Shown here: positions 6,757-15,572 of the stretch, in pieces | Layout of the letters: every line of letters starts with the position of its first letter | Position numbering within the stretch: position 1 is the first letter of the stretch | Source: Paraburkholderia ferrariae NBRC 106233 | GTDB taxonomy: Bacteria; Pseudomonadota; Gammaproteobacteria; Burkholderiales; Burkholderiaceae | DNA length: 64,000 nt | Direction: 5' to 3' | Assembly (NCBI RefSeq): GCF_000685035.1 | Contig: NZ_BAYB01000042.1 | Location: 1-64,000 of the forward strand | Notes under the pieces: model-generated | Told to the model about the DNA's origin: nothing | Seen by the model: only the letters and a program-made list of their open reading frames with translations | Databases searched by the model: none | Made by a program: the position numbers and the translations under genes

Positions 6757-8091
6757 TCAGAATCGCCACCCTTCCGGCATCGGGGGAATCTCGATGCGCG
6801 GGCCGTCGTCGTGCTCGGGGTCGGCTTCCGGTGCCAGCGGATGTTGCTCGCGCCACATCAGCAGCGGCGTCTTCGTCTTGAATTCGTCCTGGAGCTTCTT
6901 CAGGTACGCCAGGGACTTGTTCTCGCCCAGGGCCACCATCATGGGGAGCACCATCGACAGAAAGCCGCTCCACTGCACCCATTCGGTCTGATTCATGTCG
7001 CAATCCAGCTCGGCCATCTTCGCCTTCATGCTGTTGAAGTGCGCCAGGTTGGTTTCACCCCACTCGAACACGTCTTTGCGCAGGTTGGCCAGCGCCTTCT
7101 CGGTCTGCGCCCGTTCGGCGGCCGCGACTTCCTCCGGGCTGGGGCTTAGCGTCGGCAGGAAGGTCTGCCCTGGCTTGATGGGTTCCTCGCCCTTGGTCTT
7201 CGCCTTGCCCGTCGAGGCCTGCGGCGCGGCCGCCCGGTCGGCGTCGTCGGCATCCTGCTCGGTCGCTGCCGGCGCGGCCGGCTTGGTCTTCGCCTGCTTG
7301 GCCTCCTGCTGCTTGGCCTGCTGCACTTCCTCGCGGCGCTTCTGGAATTCCGCCTGCTCGCGCTTGAACTGCTTGACGGCCGACACCTTGTTGCGGGCCT
7401 CGTCCCGCGACAGCGGCAGGCCTTCGTGGAGTCGGCGCAGCATGTGGCTGAATTCTTCTTCGCTCTCGGCATGGAGCTGATTGAGGCTGTGCAGTACCTC
7501 GAAGTCCTCGCACAAGCCGTCTTTCAGCAGGCCCAGGACGGGCTCAGCGTAGCGAGTGACAGCCATGCGCTTGCTGATCCAGCCCTCGCTCTGCTTCTCC
7601 TTGCCGGGGTTCTTCTTGTCCGTCTTGTTCCAAATGCGGCTCGCTTCCTCGATGCCATAGCGTTCCACGTCCTCGATCACGCCCATCGCCTGGTCGTAGG
7701 CCGACAGGTCTTCGCGGTCGTTGTTCTCCGACACCTGCATCCGGCGAATTTCCAGCTCGGACATGCCGCGCTTGATGACCACAGGGGCCTTGCTCAGCCC
7801 TGCCAAGGGCGCTGCGCGGAAACGGCGCTCACCCACGATGATCCGGTACCGGCCGTCAGCTTCCTCATGGACAACCAGCGGCTCGATGATGCCGTTCAGC
7901 TTGAAGCTCTCGGCCAGTTCCTCCAGGTTCCCGAACTTCGTGCGAACCTGCTTGACGCTGAAGATGCGGGACAGCTCGATTTCGGCGTCCGCTGGCTGCG
8001 TCGGTTTCGGCTGCACGGCAATCTGCGCCACGGCGGACAGCTTGCCCAGGTTCAGGCCGGGCTTTTTGGTTGCGGTTGCGGTTGCGGTCAT
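6757..8091 (-). CDS. parB: ParB/KorB-family partition and silencing protein
   Basis: 444 residues from MTATATATKK. The ParB N-terminal nuclease-like fold is clear: IIEPLVVHEEADGRYRIIVGERRFRAA carries the GERRxRA box, followed by ENNDREDLSAYDQA and a helix-turn-helix segment (GWISKRMAVTRYAEPVLGLLKDG). A long charged, Ala-rich linker (about 240-350) leads to a C-terminal domain ending in PPMPEGWRF. ParB proteins bind centromere sites and spread or bridge along DNA. It lies immediately after parA. It is a leading candidate to bind the 13 dispersed palindromes. Confidence 0.85.
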   Translation of the reverse strand: MTATATATKKPGLNLGKLSAVAQIAVQPKPTQPADAEIELSRIFSVKQVRTKFGNLEELAESFKLNGIIEPLVVHEEADGRYRIIVGERRFRAAPLAGLSKAPVVIKRGMSELEIRRMQVSENNDREDLSAYDQAMGVIEDVERYGIEEASRIWNKTDKKNPGKEKQSEGWISKRMAVTRYAEPVLGLLKDGLCEDFEVLHSLNQLHAESEEEFSHMLRRLHEGLPLSRDEARNKVSAVKQFKREQAEFQKRREEVQQAKQQEAKQAKTKPAAPAATEQDADDADRAAAPQASTGKAKTKGEEPIKPGQTFLPTLSPSPEEVAAAERAQTEKALANLRKDVFEWGETNLAHFNSMKAKMAELDCDMNQTEWVQWSGFLSMVLPMMVALGENKSLAYLKKLQDEFKTKTPLLMWREQHPLAPEADPEHDDGPRIEIPPMPEGWRF

Positions 8092-8102
8092 GTCTTGTCC
8101 TC

Positions 8103-8885
8103 TCAGATCGTGGCCTTGTCGAAAATCTGGCTGCACACAGCCTTCATTTCCTTCGCGGCAAGAATTTGGCTTTCGCCACTCTGGACACGCCACACGGGGC
8201 GATCCTTGGCGTATTGGGTGGCGGCCCGGTCGTACAGCACGCCGTCAAACACCACGTCGCCCAGCTCGTCGCGCAGTTGATCCAGCGCGTTGCGGTCGAA
8301 GGCGCGGCGGGTGTTGACCCGGTTGGCCAGCAGGCCCAGCGTCACCAGGTCGCTATTCCATTCGAGTTGCTGCACGCGGGCGATGTCCTCGAACAGATCG
8401 CCCAGGCCGTCGATGGCGTCTTGATCCATCGTGCAGGGGCACACCACGAAGTCAGCGGCGATCAGCGCGGCATAGAGCGGCTGGCCCAGGGTCGGCGCGG
8501 TGTCGATCACGCACAGGTCGAAGTCGGCCGACAGGCTGGCCAGCGCCGCGCGCGGGGCGTGCATGTCTTCCAGCGGCCGCGTGGCCACGTCCACCAGCTC
8601 GCGGTCGGCGGCCACCAGTGCGGCACCTTCCCCGCAGGGCATCGGCTGCTGCTCGATGCCAGCACCGTCGAAAAGCGAGCTGGCCATCAGGAAGGCCTCG
8701 CCTTCGCCGGTATCGCCCAGGTTGCGCTCGCGGAAGGCGCGCAGGGTCTTGCTGAAGTTCTTTTGCGGATCGAGGTCAACGCACAGCACACGATGGCCCT
8801 GCTCGATGCCGTAGAAGGCCAGATTGCGTGCCAGCGTGGTCTTGCCCACACCGCCCTTTTGATTCGCAATAGCAATGGTTTTCAT
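8103..8885 (-). CDS. parA: ParA partition ATPase
   Basis: 260 residues. The deviant Walker A KGGVGKTTLARNLA is at residues 10-23, with VLCVDLDPQKN (A') and FDLCVIDTAPTLGQP (Walker B) following, as in ParA/IncC proteins without an N-terminal HTH. ParA would form an ATP-dependent gradient on the nucleoid and move ParB-bound plasmids. Start at the Met directly preceding the Walker A strand; the longer frame overlaps the upstream gene. Eleven bases separate it from parB. Confidence 0.92.
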   Translation of the reverse strand: MKTIAIANQKGGVGKTTLARNLAFYGIEQGHRVLCVDLDPQKNFSKTLRAFRERNLGDTGEGEAFLMASSLFDGAGIEQQPMPCGEGAALVAADRELVDVATRPLEDMHAPRAALASLSADFDLCVIDTAPTLGQPLYAALIAADFVVCPCTMDQDAIDGLGDLFEDIARVQQLEWNSDLVTLGLLANRVNTRRAFDRNALDQLRDELGDVVFDGVLYDRAATQYAKDRPVWRVQSGESQILAAKEMKAVCSQIFDKATI

Positions 8886-8908
8886 GGGATCGTTCCTTGG
8901 ATGCGGGT

Positions 8909-9340
8909 TCAGGCCAGGGTCAGAGCCGGGGCGACCACGGGCTGGAAGACCGAATGCAGGTTGAGCATGATGGTCAGCCAGTTGACGGCAAACAGGTTCA
9001 TCGGGATGCGGCGCGGGTTGGCGCGGTTGTCCTCGGAATAGACCACCTCGTAGCGCCACTCGTCCTGCACTGCCAGCAGCTCCGCTTGCTGTTTCACCAC
9101 ATCGACGCGAAACACCATCCAGGGCGCGGGCTGTTCCTCACCCTTCACCACCTGGTCGTGAGCCATTTCCAGCTCGATCACGCCGTCCTGCACGCTCGAC
9201 ACGCTGCAATAGATGGACATATCCCCGGCGATGCGCGGGGGAGCGAAGAAGGTGCTGCCCAGGGTCACGTTGGCCAAGTCGGGCACCAGGTCGCTCAGGC
9301 GTTGGTACAGGCGGTGAAAGAGGTTCGGGTTCATGGTCAT
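8909..9340 (-). CDS. Hypothetical protein heading the parAB operon, 143 aa
   Basis: First gene of the control operon, 23 bp before parA. Sequence is beta-rich (IELEMAHDQVVKGEEQPAPWMVFRVDVV, YEVVYSEDNRANPRRIPMNLFAVNWLTIMLN). Small proteins of this type accompany parAB on related plasmids, but I cannot assign a function. The dispersed palindrome at 9381-9396 lies 40 bp upstream of its start. Confidence 0.65.
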   Translation of the reverse strand: MTMNPNLFHRLYQRLSDLVPDLANVTLGSTFFAPPRIAGDMSIYCSVSSVQDGVIELEMAHDQVVKGEEQPAPWMVFRVDVVKQQAELLAVQDEWRYEVVYSEDNRANPRRIPMNLFAVNWLTIMLNLHSVFQPVVAPALTLA

Positions 9341-9833
9341 GGCTCCAAAGTCAAAGGGTGATGAGGGTCTTGCGGGTGGACTTTCGCGCGCGAAAGCCTT
9401 GGTCTTGTCCTACGGTCTGCTCACCGTGTCGGGAGGACAGAATCAGCGCCCCACTGAACTGCTGATGTTTGTAATTCTATGGCAAAAAGGGGTGACGGTC
9501 AACCCTTTTGCAACCTTTTTGCATCATCCGCGCAATCTTTTTTGTGCCTCAAGAGCAACATGGCCTTCCAGCGTAGAGCCCTGTCAAGGGAGCCACCGGA
9601 GGCCGCACGCGGAGCGCAGCCGCAGGCGAGCACCGAACGGGCGAGGATGGCAGCGCAGCGGCCCTTGATGGGGATCGAAGCGAAAGACGCTCACCGTCTG
9701 AGGTGCAGGGGGTTCAGGCCAAAGGCCGCACCCTGCATCTCTGACGACAGAGGGCGACTCGCTCCCCTCGCAGGGCGAGGGGCGGGGGGGAGTGGGATGG
9801 CACGCTGGGCCGGTTTGACACGGCGCAGACGGG
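9341..9833. other. Control region between the parAB operon and the cargo block
   Basis: No gene seen. It contains palindrome copy 2 (9381-9396), an AT-rich inverted repeat around 9482-9522 (GCAAAAAGGG facing CCCTTTTGC, then a further CCTTTTTGC), and a perfect GC hairpin at 9764-9782 (CCCCTCGC/GCGAGGGG). The AT-rich repeat next to parA is a candidate centromere or promoter operator; the GC hairpin marks the cargo border. Confidence 0.45.
9381..9396. repeat. Dispersed palindrome copy 2
   Basis: Perfect CTTTCGCGCGCGAAAG in the presumed promoter of the parAB-korA operon. Confidence 0.8.
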
Positions 9834-9864
9834 CATATACAATGTGGCATATACATAGGAGGAC
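9834..9864 (+). promoter_or_regulatory. vapBC promoter with repeated GGCATATACA element
   Basis: GGCATATACA occurs twice (from 9834 and 9848), 14 bp apart, directly before an AGGAGG ribosome-binding site at about 9858 and the vapB start at 9871. The repeats overlap the likely -10 and would suit VapB binding. Confidence 0.5.
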
Positions 9865-9870
9865 TATGCC

Positions 9871-10143
9871 ATGCCTACCCTAGCAACCCCATCAAGGCCA
9901 AAAGAGGCCAAGCTATTTCGGAACAACCGCAGTCAGGCGGTGCGGATTCCCGTGGAGTTCGAGTTGCCGGGGGATCGTGTGCTGATCCACCGCGAAGGCA
10001 GCAAACTCATCATCGAGCCAGTAACCCGGCCAACGAACATCGTCGAACTACTGGCCGAGTGGAGGAAGGAAGCGCCGCTCGCGCCGGAAGATCAGTTCCC
10101 GCTCATTGAGGACATGCCCGCCCGGCCGGAGGACATATTTTGA
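9871..10143 (+). CDS. vapB: VapB-type AbrB/SpoVT antitoxin
   Basis: 90 residues with the swapped-hairpin AbrB fold at the N-terminus (AKLFRNNRSQAVRIPVEFELPGDRVLIHREGSKLIIEP) and an acidic C-terminal toxin-binding tail (LLAEWRKEAPLAPEDQFPLIEDMPARPEDIF). AGGAGG lies six bases before the ATG. It would repress its own promoter and inhibit VapC. It opens the only rightward block of genes in this half of the window. Confidence 0.88.
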   Translation: MPTLATPSRPKEAKLFRNNRSQAVRIPVEFELPGDRVLIHREGSKLIIEPVTRPTNIVELLAEWRKEAPLAPEDQFPLIEDMPARPEDIF

Positions 10144-10544
10144 GCGGATATCTGCTGGACACGAACATCATCAGCGACATGATCCGCAGCCCGGACGGGC
10201 CTGCTGCACGTCGCATCGAGCAGGTCGGGCCGAAGGAAATTTTCACCAGCATCATCGTCGCAGCCGAGCTGCGCTATGGCTGCGCAAAGAAGGGCTCGCC
10301 CAAGCTGCTGGCCAGGGTGGAGGGCATTCTTGAAACGATCCCGGTGCTGCCGCTGGATATTCCGGCTGACGCCGAATATGCAGGCATCCGCGCTGAGCTA
10401 GAAGCGGCTGGCCAGCCTATCGGCATGAACGATCTGCTGATCGCCGCACACGCCTATGCGCTCAGCCTCACGCTAGTGACGGACAACACGCGCGAATTCG
10501 GCCGCATCCGTGGCCTCAGCGTAGAGAACTGGCTGGAAAGATAG
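10140..10544 (+). CDS. vapC: VapC-type PIN-domain RNase toxin
   Basis: 134 residues from a TTG that overlaps the vapB TGA (TTGA). YLLDTNIISDMIR carries the first PIN Asp, AAELRYGCAKKG the Glu, and MNDLLIAAHAYALSLTLVTDNTREFGRI the remaining acidic residues; all catalytic positions are present. Family members cut tRNA or rRNA. Translational coupling to vapB is expected from the overlap. Confidence 0.9.
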   Translation: MSGYLLDTNIISDMIRSPDGPAARRIEQVGPKEIFTSIIVAAELRYGCAKKGSPKLLARVEGILETIPVLPLDIPADAEYAGIRAELEAAGQPIGMNDLLIAAHAYALSLTLVTDNTREFGRIRGLSVENWLER

Positions 10545-10575
10545 CCCGCTTTCATTTGCAGAATTTGAGGCAACC

Positions 10576-11358
10576 ATGAACATGAAAAACTTGGCTGGAA
10601 ATTCCGTCTCGATCTTCCTGTTTCGGTTTGTGCTACATGGCGACGGCATCAACTTTGTTTTGAATGAGTCGATTGCCGAGGACATGTACCGAGATATTGA
10701 CGAGAAAATCAAACCGCTTGTTCATGCTTGTTGCGAAACGCTGTTGCGATACAGACATTTGAGTGTCGGCAATACCATCATGGATGGCAACATCCTTGAG
10801 GACGGGCAGTTTGAGGTCATGTTGAGCAGAGGCTTAGGCAGGCACTTCGCCGAGAAGGAAAAGCAGCATTTATTCCAAGACGCAAAACGCATCGCTGACC
10901 TGCTGGCGGAAGTGATGGACAGAACGACCCAGGCGCTGAACCAAGGAAAGCACGTTAGCCAGCCTCTTAAACAGTTCCCGCAGAGTCCAAAGAAGATAAG
11001 AAAGGGGCTTGAGGCGCTTGCGCAGGAAAAGCACCTTGCAGCAGAACTGCAATGGCTCGCCGAGGGCAAATCAATAAGGCCAGGCTTGAAACAGTTGCGC
11101 GCTGATGATTTACCTGCGGGTGTGGTCGCCTCAAGAGGCTACGATCACCGGGGCCATTGTCTCGTTCTGGATCACGATACCCTTGGAGAGCTTGGGAGGA
11201 TCGTTTTAATCAACGTTCGTGATGACCAGATGCTGATGCAAGCAGAGCTATGCACTGGCGGTGAAAATTTGCAAGACCCTATCGTAAAGCAGAAACGGAA
11301 AATACTCGAAGCGGTTGTTTCGACCGTCAACAACTGCTTTGATGGAATCGAGAGGTAA
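10576..11358 (+). CDS. Hypothetical protein, 260 aa, lower GC
   Basis: Not recognised. Soluble, largely helical, with Lys/Gln-rich middle (HVSQPLKQFPQSPKKIRKGLEALAQE) and a beta-rich C-terminal part (GHCLVLDHDTLGELGRIVLINVRDDQMLMQAEL). Base composition is visibly more AT-rich than flanking genes, which points to recent acquisition. It lies 31 bp after vapC and may be cargo stabilised by that module. Confidence 0.6.
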   Translation: MNMKNLAGNSVSIFLFRFVLHGDGINFVLNESIAEDMYRDIDEKIKPLVHACCETLLRYRHLSVGNTIMDGNILEDGQFEVMLSRGLGRHFAEKEKQHLFQDAKRIADLLAEVMDRTTQALNQGKHVSQPLKQFPQSPKKIRKGLEALAQEKHLAAELQWLAEGKSIRPGLKQLRADDLPAGVVASRGYDHRGHCLVLDHDTLGELGRIVLINVRDDQMLMQAELCTGGENLQDPIVKQKRKILEAVVSTVNNCFDGIER

Positions 11359-11389
11359 TGAAAAGAATCTTGGATTAAGGATAACCGTC

Positions 11390-12115
11390 GTGATTCCAAC
11401 AACCTGGTTTCGCAGGCTCGTTTTCTTCCTGTTCGTCATGGAGGTGGGCGGCGGCGTCCTTTGGGCGGCCGCGAAGCTGGCCCCGGATCAAGGTCATGCG
11501 AATCTGCTCCAGACCGTTGGAAGCCTGGTTTTCCTGTTCGGCTTCTATGCCGGGATGCCCCTGGTCGCTCGCTACCTGGCTCCCCAGCCTTGCACCGATC
11601 CCGCCAGGCAGACGCGACTGGCCAGCCTGCTCCAGCGCTACGGCAGCTCTTGCCCGGTCTTCCTGTACGAGCACCCGGACAAGGAAGCGAACACCGTGGG
11701 CTTGTGGCCATCGCAGTCGCGCATCTACATCACCACGGGCCTTTTTGATCGCATGAGCGATGAGGGCCTGATCGGCATCCTTGGCCACGAAAACACTCAC
11801 GCCCGCGAGCGGCACATCCTGGTGGGCTTCGTCTATGCCTGCATCTTTGCCCTGGGCTCCTACGCCTCAGACAGTCGCACCTTCTTTGTAGTGGGCTTCC
11901 TGCTGTTCCTCGGGTTGAGGCGCTACATGGAATACCGCGCGGATGCCGGCGGGGCGCTGCTCGCTGGCCCGGCCTCGATGAGCACGGGCTTGCGCGAGCT
12001 GGCCATCCTCTACCCAAGCGCGGCTTGGCATCGGTGGCTGACTATCATCATGGCCTACCCGACTCTGCCTATGCGCCTGCGGGCCTTGGAGACGAAGCGG
12101 CCGGCGCTGCTCTGA
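11390..12115 (+). CDS. M48-like membrane metalloprotease
   Basis: About 241 residues from a GTG preceded by AAGGATAACC; in-frame alternatives at 11315 and 11342 overlap the previous gene. Two N-terminal hydrophobic helices, then IGILGHENTHARERHILVG, where HENTH is the HExxH zinc motif of M48 (HtpX/Ste24-like) peptidases, then two more membrane helices and YMEYRADAGGALLAG, whose Glu-x-x-x-Asp matches the third zinc ligand region. Substrate unknown. The stop codon lies inside the operator at 12113-12131. Confidence 0.7.
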   Translation: MIPTTWFRRLVFFLFVMEVGGGVLWAAAKLAPDQGHANLLQTVGSLVFLFGFYAGMPLVARYLAPQPCTDPARQTRLASLLQRYGSSCPVFLYEHPDKEANTVGLWPSQSRIYITTGLFDRMSDEGLIGILGHENTHARERHILVGFVYACIFALGSYASDSRTFFVVGFLLFLGLRRYMEYRADAGGALLAGPASMSTGLRELAILYPSAAWHRWLTIIMAYPTLPMRLRALETKRPALL

Positions 12116-12131
12116 CGGCAACTTGCCGTCA
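12113..12131 (+). promoter_or_regulatory. Operator TGACGGCA-ACT-TGCCGTCA
   Basis: Two perfect half-sites in inverted order with the usual 3-bp centre, 54 bp before the next gene at 12185. Member of the second operator family. Confidence 0.5.
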
Positions 12132-12184
12132 AGTTCGCGCCCTGTGCATCATGGAGGGCATTTCGAGATTGGGAGAATAAGTCG

Positions 12185-12802
12185 ATGAAGGTGATCCGCT
12201 ACGCAGCCGGTGCTGCGCTATTCATGGCCACGGCTGCGGCAACGGCCGCGCCCCTGTCCCCGCAGACCATGCAGCTCACCGAGTTCGTGCGCGACACCTG
12301 GAAGGTGCCTGAATTCCAGCTCGGCCGCTCTGCCGTGCTGTCCACCGTCGCGCTGCGCGTGTCCACCTATTCGTCGCCGTTCTTCATCCACCGCTCACAG
12401 ATGGATGCTCTCGGGAAGAAGACCGGCGAGCTGGAGCAGCTTTGCACCAGCCAGGCCGGAAGCTGGCAGTACGTTGGCTTGCCGCTCATCGAGAAGGGCG
12501 AGCCTCCACAGCGCGGCCTCTCCGATGTCGAGGTCTTCCGCCAGATCGTGGTGGCCATGTTGCGGCAACCAGAGCCGCTTGTCGGTGATGCGCTGGAATA
12601 CGCCCTCAAGAACAAGTGGCTGGGCCGCTATGAGTGCTCGGTCGATGGGGCCGCCGCCTGGCGTGCCACCATCAGCTTTGATCGCGCCCAGGCACGCACT
12701 ACCGGCCCGACCGCTACCTACCGCGACGTGACGCTGAAGATCGGCTTGGCCGATGGCGCACAGGTTGGCCAACAGAAAGCCGTAGATGCCGATCAGCGCT
12801 GA
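12185..12802 (+). CDS. Secreted hypothetical protein, 205 aa
   Basis: Signal peptide MKVIRYAAGAALFMATAAATAAP. The mature protein has two Cys (LEQLCTSQ, RYECSVDG). No family recognised. GGGAGAA precedes the start, and the operator at 12113 lies in its promoter region. Its end overlaps the following methyltransferase by 17 bases. Confidence 0.6.
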   Translation: MKVIRYAAGAALFMATAAATAAPLSPQTMQLTEFVRDTWKVPEFQLGRSAVLSTVALRVSTYSSPFFIHRSQMDALGKKTGELEQLCTSQAGSWQYVGLPLIEKGEPPQRGLSDVEVFRQIVVAMLRQPEPLVGDALEYALKNKWLGRYECSVDGAAAWRATISFDRAQARTTGPTATYRDVTLKIGLADGAQVGQQKAVDADQR

Positions 12803-13547
12803 GCGTCCATCGAGAAACTGGTTCGCGCAGGGCGGCAGCGCCTATGCGAAGTTCCGCCCGTCCTATCCTGCTGAGCTGGCCACCTTCCTGGCTTTGGTCG
12901 CCCCTGACAAGAACCTGGCCGTGGACGTGGGCTGCGGCACCGGCCAGCTCACGGCCCAGCTCGCCAGCCATTTCAGCCAAGTCGTCGGCCTTGATCCGAG
13001 TGCCGATCAGCTTGCCAATGCCATCCAGCATCCGCGCGTCCGCTATGAGCGCGCGCCGGCCGAGAAGCTGCCGCTCGATGCCGGCACCGTCAGCCTGGTA
13101 ACTGCTGCCCAGGCCGCCCACTGGTTCGATCTGCCGGCGTTCTTCGGTGAGGTGCGGCGCATTGCTGCGCCTAGTGCGGTGGTCGCGCTGGCCACCTATG
13201 GCGTGCTGGAGCTGGAGCCGGAGGTCGCCCCGGTCTTCCAGCGCTTCTACCGCGATGTCATCGGCCCGTTCTGGCCTCCTGAGCGCGCTTTGGTGGACAG
13301 CGGCTACTCCACCATCGACTTCCCGTTTTCAGAGCTTGCAGCGCCTCGCATGGCTATTAGGCAGACCTGGAATCTGCCGGAGCTGCTGGGCTATGTGTCC
13401 ACCTGGTCGGCCGTGCGTGCGGCCGTTGATGCTGGGCGGCAAGACTTGCTGACCAGCTTCGCGGATGACATCGGCGTGGCGTGGGGAGACGCCGGGGCTC
13501 GCCGGTCGGTGTCGTGGCCTATCGCGCTGCGGATCGGCCGGGTGTAG
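12786..13547 (+). CDS. Class I SAM-dependent methyltransferase
   Basis: 253 residues. NLAVDVGCGTGQLTAQLA is motif I, VVGLDPSADQLANA motif II, LVTAAQAAHWFDLPAFFGEVRRI the motif IV-V region of small-molecule methyltransferases (UbiE/trans-aconitate type). It starts inside the previous gene and is probably translationally coupled to it. Substrate cannot be told from sequence. Confidence 0.8.
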   Translation: MPISAERPSRNWFAQGGSAYAKFRPSYPAELATFLALVAPDKNLAVDVGCGTGQLTAQLASHFSQVVGLDPSADQLANAIQHPRVRYERAPAEKLPLDAGTVSLVTAAQAAHWFDLPAFFGEVRRIAAPSAVVALATYGVLELEPEVAPVFQRFYRDVIGPFWPPERALVDSGYSTIDFPFSELAAPRMAIRQTWNLPELLGYVSTWSAVRAAVDAGRQDLLTSFADDIGVAWGDAGARRSVSWPIALRIGRV

Positions 13548-13551
13548 TTCG

Positions 13552-14025
13552 TCAGGCGCTGGCGGCCGCTTCGCGTTGCAGCAGTTCCTTGAGGGACAAG
13601 TACCACAGGCCGGCCAGCGTATCGTCCAGCTCGGCCAGCGCGGCGGCCGCCTGCATCAAGGCGAAGCCGAAGCGGCCGGATTCAAGCAGCAGCTTCGGCT
13701 TCAGCACGATGCCTTCCGTGCCGTGGCTCACCAGCAGCGTGGCCAGCTCGTCCGAGGTCAGGTGCGTTTCCTCGCCACGGCGGTTGATCGAGTCGGCCAG
13801 CAAGGGCAGGTAGAACGGCAAGACCACTTCCAGCTCGCGCTCGATGCGCCTTGCGGTCTTGCTGTCGGCCAAGATCGTCTTCAGCCTGCCGGCGTCGGCT
13901 TCGCACAGGGCTTGGCCAAGCTCCCCGAGGTCGCGGACAAACTGCCCATCATCCATGCGTGCGGCTTGCGCGCGAACGTCCCGAATTAGCCAGTCAGGCA
14001 CCCCTGTAGATTCTTCAAATTCCAT
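13552..14025 (-). CDS. Hypothetical protein, 157 aa
   Basis: Helical, acidic protein (VRAQAARMDDGQFVRDLGELGQALCEADAGRLKTILAD) without signal or membrane segments. The start at MEFEESTG has a G-rich site (GGGGGGAAGT). It faces the rightward cargo tail to tail, five bases from the methyltransferase stop. A different palindrome, TTAAGCGCGCGCTTAA, lies 60 bp upstream. Function unknown. Confidence 0.6.
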   Translation of the reverse strand: MEFEESTGVPDWLIRDVRAQAARMDDGQFVRDLGELGQALCEADAGRLKTILADSKTARRIERELEVVLPFYLPLLADSINRRGEETHLTSDELATLLVSHGTEGIVLKPKLLLESGRFGFALMQAAAALAELDDTLAGLWYLSLKELLQREAAASA

Positions 14026-14084
14026 ACTTCCCCCCCACACGTATTCATCGGAAATAACGGCGGAGATTGCAAGAACTTGAACTT

Positions 14085-14100
14085 TTAAGCGCGCGCTTAA
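14085..14100. promoter_or_regulatory. Palindrome TTAAGCGCGCGCTTAA
   Basis: A perfect 16-bp palindrome in the promoter region of the 13552-14025 gene. It shares the central GCGCGC of the dispersed family but has TTAA arms instead of CTTTC, so it is a separate site. Confidence 0.5.
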
Positions 14101-14165
14101 TTCTCGCCAGCAGCGGTCACAGGGATGAGCGCTGCGGCTCAGAGGGGGTGCCCCTATGTGCTTCG

Positions 14166-15371
14166 TCAAGCGTTAGGGACGGTTTGTGGTTGGTAAATGG
14201 TCCCGTCGCGCAGCATGGCGAACAGGACATCGCATCGACGTCTGGCCAGCGCGATGAGCGCTTGGTTGTGACGCTTTCCTTGCTGGATCTTGCGCGTGTA
14301 GTAGGCGCGTGAGATCGGGTCTCGCAAGGCCGCAAACGCAGAGAGAAACAAGGTTCGTTTGAGCACCTTGTTGCCACGCCTGGAGGGGTGTTCACCTCGG
14401 ATGGACGAGCCTGAGCGCCGGGTGACCGGCGCAAGGCCGGCATAGGCGGCCAGATGTGCGGCCGAAGCGAAGGCCTTGTGCGCGACTTCAGTCAGGAGTC
14501 TGGCGGCGGTCCTGACGCCGACTCCGGGCATGCTGGTCAGGACCGGGTAAAGAGGGTGCGCATGCACAAGGCGCTCGGCTTCACTGGCGACCTCGTCGCG
14601 CTGCTGCAGCAAGGCAGCGAGCTGCTTGGCAAGGCGCGGCATGACGACGGTCGCGGCCTGGGTGCCGGGAACCACGACGGTCTGTTCTCCAAGCGCTTGA
14701 ACGATCTCGGCGGCTAGGCGCTTGCCCATACGCGGAGCGAGTTTGATCAGGCGGTTGGCAAGCGTCTTCTCGCTGGTCGCGGCAAGTGCGGCGGGTGACG
14801 GGTAGCGCTCAAGCAGATCGAGCACGGCGGGATGGTCCAGGCGTGGTCCCAGCACTCGTTCGAGGGCGGGGTGGATCTGGGTGAGCAGGCCGCGAATGCG
14901 GTTGCTGGTTTGGGTAGCTTGGGCGGCCAGATCGTCGTCGAAGCCGCACAGCATGGTGAGCTCGGCCAGCGGTTCATCAGCCAGCCGCAGCGAGCGCAAG
15001 GTGTGCGGCATCGAGCGGGCGGCTTCGGCAATGATTGCCGCGTCGCGGGCGTCGGTCTTGGCTTCGCCGGCGTGCAGATCGGCGATGCGGCGCATGGCCA
15101 GCCCCGGCAGATAAGCGACCAGGACACCCGAGTCGCGAGCGACTGCCACCGGTAGCGCACCGATGGTGGCGGGTTGGTCGACGACGAACAGAAGCTGGCC
15201 GTGCGCCTTAAGTTCATTGATCAAGGCACGTAGTTTGGCTTCGTCATTGGGCAGCGCCTTGTTGTACAGGCGCTTGCCGCTGCGATCGAGCGCGACGGCG
15301 TGATGGTGGCCCTTGCCGACATCAACGCCGACAAAGACATCAATGGAATTGTGCTGAAGCGGTTCTTGCAT
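14166..15371 (-). CDS. tnpA: IS110-family DEDD transposase
   Basis: 401 residues. The N-terminal DEDD (RuvC-like) domain is seen in VFVGVDVGKGHHHAVALD and GEAKTDARDAAIIAEAAR; the C-terminal Transposase_20 domain in LTSMPGVGVRTAARLLTEV followed by AAYAGLAPVTRRSGSSIRG, including the conserved Ser. Intact by length and motifs, so the element may still be active. The start at MQEPLQHN was preferred over a longer frame that reads into the IS non-coding end. Confidence 0.92.
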   Translation of the reverse strand: MQEPLQHNSIDVFVGVDVGKGHHHAVALDRSGKRLYNKALPNDEAKLRALINELKAHGQLLFVVDQPATIGALPVAVARDSGVLVAYLPGLAMRRIADLHAGEAKTDARDAAIIAEAARSMPHTLRSLRLADEPLAELTMLCGFDDDLAAQATQTSNRIRGLLTQIHPALERVLGPRLDHPAVLDLLERYPSPAALAATSEKTLANRLIKLAPRMGKRLAAEIVQALGEQTVVVPGTQAATVVMPRLAKQLAALLQQRDEVASEAERLVHAHPLYPVLTSMPGVGVRTAARLLTEVAHKAFASAAHLAAYAGLAPVTRRSGSSIRGEHPSRRGNKVLKRTLFLSAFAALRDPISRAYYTRKIQQGKRHNQALIALARRRCDVLFAMLRDGTIYQPQTVPNA

Positions 15372-15572
15372 GAAGGTGAGACGCAGTGAAACACATTGAC
15401 CGGCAACATCGGTGGCAAGTCTCGGCATCCACGTTACGGACGGCCTCAGGAAGTCCTGGCCAAGCCCCTATCAGCGATCACCAGCCACCCACCAGGCCCG
15501 GTGACAACACCCCCCGGATCATGGACGACTGGGGGCAGCAATCATGCCGGGCCTGGCTGGCCAAAGCCCCGA
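15372..15572. other. Non-coding 5' part of the IS110 element
   Basis: About 200 bp upstream of the transposase with no reading frame. IS110-family elements carry a structured non-coding end that in some members encodes a guide RNA for target choice; whether this one does cannot be judged by eye. Confidence 0.35.
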